Assembly (NCBI GenBank): GCA_963789275.1
Contig: CAWBKF010000003.1
Span: 496,001-560,000, forward strand
DNA: 64,000 bases
From: DAHUYF01 sp963789275
Lineage (GTDB): Bacteria; Pseudomonadota; Alphaproteobacteria; ATCC43930; CGMCC-115725
Direction of reading: 5' to 3'
Shown here piece after piece: positions 25,447-34,691 of this stretch. Numbering within the stretch: position 1 is the stretch's first letter; every line of letters begins with the position of its first letter. The position numbers were made by a program, and so were the translations under genes. The notes under the pieces were generated by a model. The model was not told the origin of the DNA and made no database searches. It saw nothing but the letters and a program-made list of their open reading frames with translations.

Positions 25447-27066
25447 ATGCTCGCAGAGAGCGCGACGACGGTCGACGACCACCGCTTGCAAAAGCTGCAG
25501 CGGCAACAGGCCGCCCTGGCGAAATTCGGCGGCTACGCCTTTCGCCAGTCCGAGCTTGAATCCGTCCTCACGGAAGCGGCGCGTTTGTGCGCCCACGGGC
25601 TGGGGGTTCCCTTCAGTACGGTGCTGAAGTATCGCCCCGCGCAGAATGATCTGGTCGTCGCCGCCGGCGTCGGATGGAAAGCGGATGTCGTGGGCCGCTC
25701 GATCTCCAGGGTCGATAAGAGCTCGCCGGCCGGCCGCGCCTTCGTCACGGGCAAACCGGTGATCACGCACGATCTGCGCAAGCGGGGCGATTTCGTGCTG
25801 GCCCCGATCTACCGGGATCACGCCATCATCTCTTGCGTGAACGTGATTGTTCAAGGCACGGGCGAACGGCCCTATGGCGTGCTGGAAGTGGACAGCACCA
25901 GGCTGCGGCGGTTCGACCGGCATGACGTGGATTTCCTCCAGGGCTTCGCCAATGTGCTCGCGGAAGCCGTCGCCACCGCCGAGAGGATCGCGGCGCTCCG
26001 CTCCAGCCTCGCGCACAAGGAAGCGCTGGCGCGGGAACTTCAGCACCGGATCCGCAACAATCTGCAGATCGTCTATCGCATGCTCGACAGCGAGGCGCGG
26101 CAGACCCGCGACGCCGTCGCCAAGCGCGGCTTCGACGTCGTGGCGCGGCGCGTCATCATATTGGGCCATGTCTACGAGCATTTGCTCGGGCTCGGCCTGG
26201 CGCAGACCGTCGAGTTCAGCGAGTATCTGACGTCGCTCTGCGCGACGCTCGCCGAGTTCTATGCGCTGCAATACCCGAGCGTCGCGCTGAAGGTGGCGGC
26301 CGATGCCCTTGCGGTCGATATCGACACCGCCACGGCGCTCGGCATGATCGTGAACGAGCTGGTCTCCAACAGCTATGAGCACGCCTTGAGCAATTGCGGC
26401 GGCGGGGCGGTGGAGGTGACCCTGCGGCATGACGCTGAGAGCCCGAGAGCGATGCTCACCGTCGCCGATAGCGGCCCCGGCTTCATCGAGCACGGGGACA
26501 GCAAGCGCAGCGGCCTGAAACTGGTCAGGGGATTGGTGCGGCAGGTGCAGGGAAGCGTGCAGGTCCAGTCGAATGGCAGCACCGTTTGGACGATCACGCT
26601 TCCCCGTGGCGCTAGCCCGCCTTTCTCACACTGCGTTGTCTCGGTGCGCCGGAGTGGCGCGCGCCGGGGTTTCGGCATCGATAGTTTGCGGGTTGCGAGA
26701 GCTCGTTGGTGCGGTCGCCGCTTGCGAGTCTTGGGGTCGGGGAGTGCGCTCTATTGGTGTGAAGGACGGCGTGGCGAGGCATTGCGGGGCCGTGGTGCCA
26801 ACGATCGTGGGGTAGTAGCCGAGGCCGGCTCAGGTGGTGTCGAGGGCAGCGCTGAGGGCGCGATGAGCGGTGGCGAAGACCGCCTTGTAAGGGCAGCCGG
26901 ATGCCATGGCGAACTTGACGCGGCGGACACTGATGGTGACGCGAGCGCCGATCTTGAAGAGCTTGCGGCGGATGGTGCCGCACGTGGCATTGGCCAGCTC
27001 GGTGGCCTGCAAGGCGCTGCGGCGCAGGCTGTCGACCAGGACATAGGCCATCGAGGCGAACCATAG
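25447..27066 (+). CDS. GAF-HisKA_2 sensor histidine kinase, 3' end displaced by an IS element
   Basis: Soluble sensor kinase. A GAF domain (about residues 30-175, CAHGLGVPFSTVLKYRP) is followed by the HisKA_2 box ELQHRIRNNLQIVYRML and an ATPase domain with GMIVNELVSNSYEHAL and VADSGPGF. True kinase sequence ends at residue 389 (LPRGAS), where an IS1380 element begins at 26616; from there the frame runs through IS sequence to 27066. Joining across the element gives an original ending of ASGDGERADQRGL and TAA at 28349. The catalytic domains are complete, so the fusion may still work. Confidence 0.85.
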   Translation: MLAESATTVDDHRLQKLQRQQAALAKFGGYAFRQSELESVLTEAARLCAHGLGVPFSTVLKYRPAQNDLVVAAGVGWKADVVGRSISRVDKSSPAGRAFVTGKPVITHDLRKRGDFVLAPIYRDHAIISCVNVIVQGTGERPYGVLEVDSTRLRRFDRHDVDFLQGFANVLAEAVATAERIAALRSSLAHKEALARELQHRIRNNLQIVYRMLDSEARQTRDAVAKRGFDVVARRVIILGHVYEHLLGLGLAQTVEFSEYLTSLCATLAEFYALQYPSVALKVAADALAVDIDTATALGMIVNELVSNSYEHALSNCGGGAVEVTLRHDAESPRAMLTVADSGPGFIEHGDSKRSGLKLVRGLVRQVQGSVQVQSNGSTVWTITLPRGASPPFSHCVVSVRRSGARRGFGIDSLRVARARWCGRRLRVLGSGSALYWCEGRRGEALRGRGANDRGVVAEAGSGGVEGSAEGAMSGGEDRLVRAAGCHGELDAADTDGDASADLEELAADGAARGIGQLGGLQGAAAQAVDQDIGHRGEP

Positions 27067-28310
27067 GCGCAGCTGATTGGCCCGCATGGTCGTGGCCGAG
27101 GTGCGATCGGCGAAGAGGTCGAGCTGGCATTCCTTGATCCGGTTCTCCATCTCGCCGCGCGCGCAATAGAGCTCTTCGTAGAGATAACCGGCATCGCCGT
27201 CGGCGGCGACCAGCGAGGTAACGACGAAGCGGGGATTGGCTTCACCCTGCGTCCACTCGGCCTTGGCAATGACGCGCCGTTTACGGCTCCAGCTTTTGCG
27301 TGTCGACCATGTGAGATCCTTGAAGCGCCGCGCTGGCTTGAGAGCCTCCTCGCTTGCGGCCCGGGCCGCTGCGAGCTCGGTCCCGATCGCGCGGATCAGC
27401 CGTTTGTTCTTCGCCAGGCCGAAGAGATAGTCGACGCCATGGGCCTCACACCAAGCCATGAGAGCCTCGCGCGCGAAGCCGCTGTCGGCACGCAGCACAA
27501 TGCGCACCAAGGGCCAGCGCCGGCGGATCTGCGCCACGATGCGGGCGATCTCCTCCTCGGCGCCGGCCGCGGCGTCGATGTTGGAGCGCCGCAGCTTTGC
27601 CGCCAATAGGTGGCGGCCGCAAAAAATGTAGAGCGGCAGATAGCAGTAGCAATCATAGTAGCCGTGGAAGAACCGACCCTCCTGATGCCCATGCAGCGGG
27701 TCGTCCGTGGCGTCCAGATCGAGGATGATCTCCTCAGGCGGCTTCTGATGCGCCGCGAGGAACAGGTCCACGAACAGCCCCTCGATGGCCACGGGATCGT
27801 GGTCGATCTTGTGATAGCGCGTCGGCAGCGGCCGGCTCAGCTCGAGGCGGTTCAGCGTCGATTTGCCGGCAACCGGCGCGCAGTCCTGGCGCCGCGCTTC
27901 CAGCTTGCCCGCCAGCACCGCCATCACCGGATCGTGGCGCAACTCGTCGTGATCATTGATGTCTTCATAACCCAGCGCCAGCCCGAACACCCGCTGCCCG
28001 ACCAGCGTCGCAACCTGGTGCTCAACCAACCCCGGGCTGCGATGGTCGATGAAGCAATCGGCGAAGCGACTGACCAGCCTGATCGCGCGATCCGTCGCGA
28101 CCAGCAGCAATGCCCCAGCGTCAGAGGTGATCGCTCCCCCATCAAAGCCTGCCACCACGACACGTCGTTCTACAGGTGCAAACTCGAACAGCTCTGCGCT
28201 ACACTCTGTCGGCATCGGGGCGTCTCCTTGGACCAGAGTAAATCGTTGCTGCACAACAATTTTCTCAGAGTCCGTGCCCCGATGCACCTCAACAGTTTGA
28301 GAAATCCGGG
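26616..28310 (-). mobile_element. IS1380-family insertion sequence, complete
   Basis: 1695 bp with inverted ends CCCGCCTTTCTCACACTG (left) and CCCGGATTTCTCAAACTG (right, complement). A 4-bp target duplication CTAG flanks it at 26612-26615 and 28311-28314. Contains one intact transposase on the minus strand. Inserted in the last 13 codons of the sensor kinase gene. Confidence 0.9.
26830..28215 (-). CDS. IS1380-family transposase
   Basis: A 461-residue DDE transposase. Visible triad candidates: Asp in IILDLDATDDPLHGHQEG, Asp in IVLRADSGFAREALM and Glu in GEMENRIKECQLDLF, all typical for the family. ATG 28215 has AAGGAG upstream and is preferred over the in-frame start at 28287. The frame is intact end to end. 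Confidence 0.93.
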   Translation of the reverse strand: MPTECSAELFEFAPVERRVVVAGFDGGAITSDAGALLLVATDRAIRLVSRFADCFIDHRSPGLVEHQVATLVGQRVFGLALGYEDINDHDELRHDPVMAVLAGKLEARRQDCAPVAGKSTLNRLELSRPLPTRYHKIDHDPVAIEGLFVDLFLAAHQKPPEEIILDLDATDDPLHGHQEGRFFHGYYDCYCYLPLYIFCGRHLLAAKLRRSNIDAAAGAEEEIARIVAQIRRRWPLVRIVLRADSGFAREALMAWCEAHGVDYLFGLAKNKRLIRAIGTELAAARAASEEALKPARRFKDLTWSTRKSWSRKRRVIAKAEWTQGEANPRFVVTSLVAADGDAGYLYEELYCARGEMENRIKECQLDLFADRTSATTMRANQLRLWFASMAYVLVDSLRRSALQATELANATCGTIRRKLFKIGARVTISVRRVKFAMASGCPYKAVFATAHRALSAALDTT

Positions 28311-28345
28311 CTAGCGGCGATGGCGAGCGAGCGGATCAGCGCGGC

Positions 28346-28633
28346 CTATAATCCGTCGACCGCTATCAACATGTCATCGGAGGCGCTGCGGCGCAGCGCG
28401 ATGAGCGGCTGATACTCGGGCAGCCGATACCAGGCGTCGAGCACCGCCATGTCGGGAAACTCGATGATGACCACTCGGTTGGGCCGCCGATCTCCTTCCA
28501 GGATCTTGTGCGATCCGATGCGCGTCAGATAGCGGCCGCCGAAGCGTTTTATCATCGGCGCGGCTTCGCGCAGATACGCCTCGTAGGTCGCGGGATCCGT
28601 AATGTCGTGCTCGCCGATGAAATAAGCCGCTAT
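28346..28633 (-). CDS. DUF1330 family protein
   Basis: A roughly 95-residue dimeric alpha/beta-barrel protein. The body AAYFIGEHDITDPATYEAYL, FGGRYLTRIGSHKILEG and VVIIEFPDMAVLDAWY is canonical. The family begins at M-A-A-Y-F, but here the codon at 28633-28631 is ATA, with GGAGGGG 5 bases upstream. Either ATA is used, an ATG was lost or miscalled, or a GTG at 28678 gives an atypical 15-residue extension. The stop region overlaps that of the original sensor kinase (convergent). Confidence 0.78.
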   Translation of the reverse strand: MAAYFIGEHDITDPATYEAYLREAAPMIKRFGGRYLTRIGSHKILEGDRRPNRVVIIEFPDMAVLDAWYRLPEYQPLIALRRSASDDMLIAVDGL

Positions 28634-28664
28634 GTGCCCCTCCGGTCCTCGGCATCGCCTGCGG

Positions 28665-28898
28665 TCAATCAACCCCACGCTTGCGGAATTCCATCCGGTG
28701 GCCGTTCACTTCGATCGCGAGATCATAAAGCCCGAGCAGCGCCACGAGCGCGATCAGCGCCGGACCGGCAAGCGTCCCGGACAGGAGCAGCAGCGGGATG
28801 CTGAGCCACACGCTGTGCGTCGTCGTCAGCGCCTCGATGATCAGCGCCACGCCGGCGACGAGGAGGAGAATGACGAGAACCCAAGCGACGATCTTCAT
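28665..28898 (-). CDS. Small two-span membrane protein
   Basis: A 77-residue protein with two membrane segments (VAWVLVILLLVAGVALII and SIPLLLLSGTLAGPALIALV) and a polar C-terminus. ATG 28898 follows GCGGAGA. No known family recognised. Likely co-transcribed with the DUF1330 gene just downstream. Confidence 0.65.
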   Translation of the reverse strand: MKIVAWVLVILLLVAGVALIIEALTTTHSVWLSIPLLLLSGTLAGPALIALVALLGLYDLAIEVNGHRMEFRKRGVD

Positions 28899-29039
28899 GG
28901 CATCTCCGCGAGGAGCCGGCGCGCGGGACGGAGGCGCCGGCCTCCCTCTGCCGAGATTAGGCGCCGGCCTCGCGGCTGGCTATCGTCGTCTCCCCCGGGG
29001 CGCTTGCTCCAGGCGGGTGAAGGTCTAAGATGGCGCCGG

Positions 29040-29762
29040 TTGATCGCGGCACGCGGGGTTGGTCGCTCTGATATCCGACGGTCGTTCACACCCAAACACC
29101 ACGGCCGCGCTTCAGGTGCGGCCCTGACGCCAGCGCGCCTCGGTCTCGGCGCCGCCCCGCCGCGGCGCGTCGGTCTGCTCGGCGGTTCCTTCAACCCGGC
29201 CCATGAGGGGCATCTCCATATCAGCCGCGAGGCGCTGAAGCGCTTGGCGCTGGACGAGGTCTGGTGGCTGGTGGCGCCGCAGAACCCGCTGAAGCCGGTG
29301 CGCGGCATGGCGCCGTTTGCCAAGCGCCTCGCCGCCGCCCGCCGTCTCGCCCGCCACCCCGGCATCAGGGTGCTCGACCTCGAGACACGGCTCGGCACGC
29401 GCTACACCATCGACACCGTAACGGCCTTGCAACGAATCTTCCCGCGCACCCGCTTCGTCTTCATCATGGGCGCCGATATTCTGGCGCAAATCCGCCATTG
29501 GCGGCGCTGGCGCGATATCTTCTCGCGCCTGCCCATTGCAGTCCTGGCGCGCCCTACCTATTGTTTTAAAGGTCTGGCCGAGCTGGCGGCGCGGCGTTAT
29601 GCGCACCGGCGGGTGGCACCCGACGCGGCCCGCTTTCTCGCCGATCGGACGCCGCCCGCGTGGGTCTTTCTGCCCATAAAGCTCGACGTGCGCTCGGCGA
29701 CGGAGATCCGCTCTCATGCTGTGCCGAAAGGCAAGGCGCGGGCGCGGCGGAAGCAACGCTAG
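29040..29762 (+). CDS. nadD: Nicotinate-nucleotide adenylyltransferase
   Basis: Adenylates nicotinate mononucleotide in NAD synthesis. Core motifs: VGLLGGSFNPAHEGHLHIS (HxGH nucleotidyltransferase signature), WWLVAPQNPLKP, TRYTIDTVTAL, FVFIMGADI and the C-terminal RSATEIRSH (SxTxIR-type). The start is uncertain: the only in-frame candidate near the domain is TTG 29040, giving 240 residues, about 25 longer than usual. No ATG or GTG lies between it and the core. In related genomes nadD follows proA directly. Confidence 0.9.
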   Translation: MIAARGVGRSDIRRSFTPKHHGRASGAALTPARLGLGAAPPRRVGLLGGSFNPAHEGHLHISREALKRLALDEVWWLVAPQNPLKPVRGMAPFAKRLAAARRLARHPGIRVLDLETRLGTRYTIDTVTALQRIFPRTRFVFIMGADILAQIRHWRRWRDIFSRLPIAVLARPTYCFKGLAELAARRYAHRRVAPDAARFLADRTPPAWVFLPIKLDVRSATEIRSHAVPKGKARARRKQR

Positions 29763-30165
29763 ACGAGGTGGCCCCATACCGCGCAGCAAATCCCAGCCGC
29801 GTTCCGACACGGCAGTCAAACCCCCGCTTCTCGCGCTCGCCGAGAAGACCCTCGATGACGGCAAGGCAGAGGACCTCACCGTCATCGACCTCCAAGGCAA
29901 ATCCGGCATCGCCGATTATCTCGTCATCGTCACCGGACGCTCGCAGCGCCAGGTGGTGGCGCTGGCCGAGCGCATGCTCGAGGCATTGAAGGCCGGCGGC
30001 TATGGCCGCCGCGCCGCCGAGGGGATGCGGCACGGCGATTGGGTGCTGATCGATGCCGGCGATGTCATCATCCACATCTTCCGCCCGGAAGTGCGCGGTT
30101 TCTACAATCTCGAGAAGATGTGGGGCGAGAGCCTGGGCGAGCCCGCCACCCCCGCGCTCGCCTGA
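29716..30165 (+). CDS. rsfS: Ribosomal silencing factor RsfS
   Basis: Binds L14 and blocks subunit joining in starvation. The domain runs from KTLDDGKAEDLTVIDLQGKS through DYLVIVTGRSQRQVVALAE to GDWVLIDAGDVIIHIFRPE and RGFYNLEKMWGE. ATG 29716 lies inside nadD (47-bp overlap), giving a 37-residue basic N-terminal extension; no other in-frame start precedes the domain. A small indel in the nadD end is possible. Followed by rlmH 27 bp later. Confidence 0.92.
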   Translation: MLCRKARRGRGGSNARRGGPIPRSKSQPRSDTAVKPPLLALAEKTLDDGKAEDLTVIDLQGKSGIADYLVIVTGRSQRQVVALAERMLEALKAGGYGRRAAEGMRHGDWVLIDAGDVIIHIFRPEVRGFYNLEKMWGESLGEPATPALA

Positions 30166-30192
30166 GGCGGCGGGCCACCGCGCCGGCCGGCG

Positions 30193-30654
30193 ATGATGCG
30201 CCTCTCCATCATCGCCGTCGGCCGGTTGAAGGCGGGGCCGCATGAGGCGCTGGCGCGGCATTACGCCGAGCGCCTGAGCTTCCCGCTCACCATCCGCGAA
30301 GTCGAGGAGAAGCGGCCGCTGCCGCCGGCGGAGCTGCGCGAGCGCGAGGCGGCGCTGCTGCTCGCGGCGGCGCCGCAGGGTGCCACCCTCGTCGCCCTCG
30401 ACGCCCGCGGCAAGGCGCTGGCCAGCGAGGCTTTCGCCGAGCGCCTGGGGCGCTGGCGGGATCAGGGAGTGGGCGAGATCGCCTTCCTCATCGGCGGCGC
30501 CGAAGGGCTGGCCGAGCGTGCGCGCGCGAAGGCCGAGCTGGTGCTGTCGCTGGGGCCGATGACATGGCCGCATCTGCTGGCGCGCGGCATGCTGCTGGAG
30601 CAGCTCTACCGCGCGCAGCAGATCATGGCCGGCCATCCCTATCATCGTGGTTAG
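30193..30654 (+). CDS. rlmH: 23S rRNA pseudouridine-1915 N3-methyltransferase
   Basis: SPOUT-class methyltransferase acting on the assembled 70S ribosome. The 153-residue protein begins MRLSIIAVGRLKAGPHEALA, has the knot-forming IAFLIGGAEGL, and the C-terminal MTWPHLLARGMLLEQLYRAQ, which is diagnostic. Normal length. Part of the nadD-rsfS-rlmH run. Confidence 0.96.
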   Translation: MMRLSIIAVGRLKAGPHEALARHYAERLSFPLTIREVEEKRPLPPAELREREAALLLAAAPQGATLVALDARGKALASEAFAERLGRWRDQGVGEIAFLIGGAEGLAERARAKAELVLSLGPMTWPHLLARGMLLEQLYRAQQIMAGHPYHRG

Positions 30655-30794
30655 CGAGAGGTTAACGCCGCCGCTCCGCGCCCGCCGGCAAAACTAAGAT
30701 TTGGTAATCTGTCGCCCGTAAGCTGCGGGCGAGGCGCGGTGCCGGCGATCGGGCGCGAGGCGCATGGCGAGACCGGGGCGGCAGAGGATCGGAG

Positions 30795-33052
30795 ATGGCC
30801 AATCTTGAGCCCAAGCAGGCGGCGCGACGCCCGAGCGAGCCGCCGGAGGTGGCCGCAAGCGCGCGCTCGGCGCTATTCCAGTCCAATCCCGTGCCGATGT
30901 GGATCTGCGAGCCCGCGAGCCGGCGCTTTCTTGCGGTCAACGACAGCGCCGTGCGGCACTACGGCTATAGCGCCGGCCAATTCCTCGCCATGACCACGGC
31001 ATCGCTCGAGTCCGGCGCCGGGCCCTCGGCCAATCCCGGCCTCCACCATCATCGCAAGGCGGATGGCAGCATCATCGCGGTGCGGCTCGAGACCGCAGCG
31101 ATCGCATTCGAGAGCAGCGCGGCGGAGCTCGTCACGGTGGTTGACGTCACCGCCGAGATCGAGGCGGCGCATGCGGCGCAGCGGCGCGAGCAGCGCCTCC
31201 AGCAGCTCTTCGAGGTCGCCACCGACTGGTACTGGGAGATCGACGCGCAGGCGCGCCTCACCTACATCTCGCCCAATCTCGAAACCCTCTCCGGCCTCAG
31301 CGTCGCGGCGATGCACGGCAAGCGCATCCAGGACCTCACCGGCGCCGAGGTCGATCCCGAGACCTACAAGCGCGCCTTCGCCGCGATGGCGGCGCACCAG
31401 CCGTTTCGCGACATGATCTATCGCACCCGCCCCTTTGCAACGGATGGCAAGACCCACGCCGTCAAGACCAGCGCCGTGCCGATCTTCGATGCCGAGGGCG
31501 CGTTCACCGGCTATTGCGGCGTCTCCAAGGACGTGACCGCGCAGCTCGAGGCGGAGCGCTCGCTGCGCGAGAGCGAGCAGCGCTTCAAGCAGCTCTGCGA
31601 GGCGGCGTCGGATTATTTCTGGGAGATGGATGCGGAGCTGCGCATCACCTATCTCTCGGCGAATTTCGAAGCGATCTTCGGCATTCCGGCCGAGGATCAG
31701 CTCGGCACGCGGATGTCGGACGCGCCGGGCTTCGCCGTGGAGCCTGAGATGAACCGGCGCTTCTTCGCGGCGATCAACGCGCGCCGGCCCTATCGCGATC
31801 TCGTCTTCTTCCGCCGCCTCCCGGACGGCAGGCGAGCATTGGGTCAAGGTCAGCGGCGTGCCGGTCTTCGGCGAGACCGGCGAGTTCCGGGGATATCGCG
31901 GCGTCGGCAGCGACATCACCGCGCACCGCATCGCCGAGGAGGCGGCGCGGCTCGCGCAGGGCCGCCTCGAGGACGCCGTCGCCCATGTGCGCCAGCCTTT
32001 CGTGCTCTACGACGCCGCCGATTGCGTCCTCGCCCTCAACCAGGCTTTTGCCGATCTTCACCGCGGGCCGGACGGGCAGAGCTTCGCCTATAAGGGCGCC
32101 TCCTGCCGCGAGATCGCTGAGCAGCGGCTGCGGCACGGCTTTTATGCCGAGGGGCCGGACGGCGAAATCATCGATCTCGCGACGCTGCTCGCGCGCCAGA
32201 CGCGCGACGCCGAGCATGTCTATAATCTCAGCGACGATCGCTGGATGCTGGTCGACCATCGCCGCCTGCCCGGCGGCGGCAGCCTCGATCTCTGGACCGA
32301 CATCACCGCGATTCGCCACGCCCGCAGCGCCGAGGCCGCCAATCTCGCGAAATCCGAGTTCCTGGCGCGCATGAGCCACGAGCTGCGCACGCCTTTGAAC
32401 GCGGTCATCGGCTACAGCGAGATGCTGCTCGAGGACGCCGAGGCCGACGGCCGCGAGGAGCAGCAGATCGGCGATCTCCGACGCATCAACAGCGCCGGCA
32501 AGCACCTGCTGTCGCTGGTCACCGACGTGCTCGATCTCTCCAAGATCGAGGCCGGCAAGATGGAGCTCGCCGCCCAGGCCTTCGACCTCGGCGGCCTCAT
32601 CGAGGATGTCGTCGCCACCTGCCGGCCGCTGGTGATGCAGAACGGCAACGAGCTGGTCGTCGAGGGCGAGCGGCGAGCTCGGCACCGTCATCGGCGACCC
32701 GACCAAGGTGCGCCAGGTGGTGCTCAACCTGCTGAGCAATGCCGCCAAATTCACCCGGCAAGGCCGCGTCAGCCTGGCGCCCGCGCGCGAGCGCGCAGCC
32801 GATGGCGATTGGATCCGCATCGCCGTGCGCGATAGTGGCATCGGCATCAGCCACGAGGATCTGCCGAAGCTGTTCCAGAACTTCAGCCAGGTCAAGGGGA
32901 CGCCCGGCAGCCGCCATGCCGGCACCGGCCTCGGCCTCGCCCTGAGCCAGAAGCTCTGCCGGCTGATGGGCGGCGAGATCACCGTCGACAGCCGGCCCGG
33001 CAGCGGCTCGTGCTTCACCGTGCGGCTCCCCGCCGCCCCGGCGCCGGCGTGA
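30795..33052 (+). CDS. Multi-PAS soluble histidine kinase, two frameshifts
   Basis: About 751 residues without membrane segments. Three clear PAS repeats (VPMWICEPASRRFLAVND; DWYWEIDAQARLTYISPN; DYFWEMDAELRITYLSAN), a fourth PAS-like part (PFVLYDAADCVLALNQAF), the HisKA box ARMSHELRTPLNAVIGYSE and an ATPase domain ending in GTGLGLALSQKLCRLMGGEI. Frame changes near 31833 and 32671 are each repaired by removing one C, giving GREHWVKVSG and GEGELGTVIGDPTKVRQ. The output partner is not adjacent. Sits between rlmH and gpmI, so it may be an insertion into the conserved block. Confidence 0.88.
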
Positions 33053-33122
33053 GCCCGGCTCACCGCCTCGCTCCCAAGGAGAGTGGAGCACTACCCCGAG
33101 CCCGGCTGTTCCTCTATAAGTC

Positions 33123-34691
33123 ATGACCATGCAAAAACCGTCCCGCCCCCGCCCGGTGGTGCTCTGCGTGCTCGACGGCTGGGGCTGCCGCGGCGAGCGC
33201 GCCGACAACGCCATCCTCGCCGCCAAGACCCCGCATTGGCACCGCTTCCTCGAGACCGCGCCGCATGCCCAGCTGCAGGCGAGCGAGCTCTATGTCGGCC
33301 TGCCTGCCGGGCAGATGGGCAATTCCGAGGTGGGTCATACCAATCTCGGCGCCGGCAGGGTGGTGCTGCAGGATCTGCCGCGCATCGACCAGGCGATCGA
33401 GGATGGCAGCCTCGCCCGGAGCCCGGTGCTGGCCGAGTTCATCGCCGCGCTCAAGGCAAGCGGCGGCACGGCGCATCTCCTGGGGCTGCTGTCGCCGGGC
33501 GGCGTCCATTCGCATCAGCATCACCTGGCGGCGCTCGCGCGCCTGCTCGACGCGGCGGGGATACCGGTGAGGGTCCATGCCTTCCTCGACGGGCGCGACA
33601 CCCCGCCCAAATCGGCCGCCGAGTATCTCGCCCGCTTCGCCGACGACACCGCGGCGCTGAAGGGCGTCGCGCTTGCCACGCTCGGCGGGCGCTATTACGC
33701 CATGGACCGCGATCAGCGCTGGGACCGGGTGGAGAAGGCCTATCGCGTGCTCACCGCCGGCGAGGGCGAGCGCGCTACCGATGCCGCGGCGGCGCTGCGC
33801 CAGGCCTATGACGCCGGCAAGAGCGACGAGTTCGTGCCACCGACGGCGATCGGCGACTACGCCGGCATGCGCGACGGCGACGGGCTGCTCTCGGCCAATT
33901 TCCGCGCCGACCGCATGCGCGAGATCCTGGAGGCGCTGCTCGACCCGGGTTTCGCCGGCTTTGCGCGCCCGCACATCACCGCATTCGCCGCCGCGCTCGG
34001 CATGGCCGAGTATTCGACCGCGCTCAACCGCTTCATCAAGACGCTGTTCCCGCCCGAGGAGCTGCACGACACCTTCGGCGAAGTGGTGTCGCGCGCCGGC
34101 TTGACCCAGCTGCGCATCGCCGAGACCGAGAAATACGCCCATGTCACCTTCTTCTTCAATGGCGGGCAGGAGGTGGAGTTCCCCGGCGAGAGCCGCATCC
34201 TGGTGCCCTCGCCCAAGGTCGCAACCTACGATCTCAAGCCCGAGATGTCGGCGCCGGAAGTGACGGACAAGCTGGTGGCGGCGATCGACGAGGGGCGCTT
34301 CGACGTCATCATCGTCAATTACGCCAATACCGACATGGTCGGCCATACCGGCGACGTCGCCGCCGCGGTGGCGGCGGTCGAGACGGTCGATCGTTGCCTT
34401 GGCCGGCTCGCCGAGGCGGTGACCCGCGCCGGCGGCACGCTGCTGATCACCGCCGATCACGGCAATGCCGAGATGATGCGCGACCCCGTCACCGGCCAGC
34501 CGCACACCGCCCATACCCTCAACCCGGTGCCGCTGCTGCTGGTCAACCCGCCCGCCGGCGTCATCGGCCTCAGCGACGGCCGGCTCGCCGACGTCGCGCC
34601 GACCCTGCTGCAGCTGCTGGGGCTGCGCCAGCCCCAGGCCATGACCGGCAAGCCGCTGCTGCGCCGCGCCGCCGAGCGTGCCTCGGCCTGA
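33123..34691 (+). CDS. gpmI: Phosphoglycerate mutase, cofactor-independent
   Basis: Manganese-dependent glycolytic enzyme interconverting 3- and 2-phosphoglycerate, 522 residues. Start region VVLCVLDGWGCRGERADNA; phosphoserine in QMGNSEVGHTNLGAG near 69; metal ligands in the NYANTDMVGHTGD and TADHGNAEMM segments. Its 3' end overlaps the envC-like start by 14 bp. Intact frame. Confidence 0.97.
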   Translation: MTMQKPSRPRPVVLCVLDGWGCRGERADNAILAAKTPHWHRFLETAPHAQLQASELYVGLPAGQMGNSEVGHTNLGAGRVVLQDLPRIDQAIEDGSLARSPVLAEFIAALKASGGTAHLLGLLSPGGVHSHQHHLAALARLLDAAGIPVRVHAFLDGRDTPPKSAAEYLARFADDTAALKGVALATLGGRYYAMDRDQRWDRVEKAYRVLTAGEGERATDAAAALRQAYDAGKSDEFVPPTAIGDYAGMRDGDGLLSANFRADRMREILEALLDPGFAGFARPHITAFAAALGMAEYSTALNRFIKTLFPPEELHDTFGEVVSRAGLTQLRIAETEKYAHVTFFFNGGQEVEFPGESRILVPSPKVATYDLKPEMSAPEVTDKLVAAIDEGRFDVIIVNYANTDMVGHTGDVAAAVAAVETVDRCLGRLAEAVTRAGGTLLITADHGNAEMMRDPVTGQPHTAHTLNPVPLLLVNPPAGVIGLSDGRLADVAPTLLQLLGLRQPQAMTGKPLLRRAAERASA

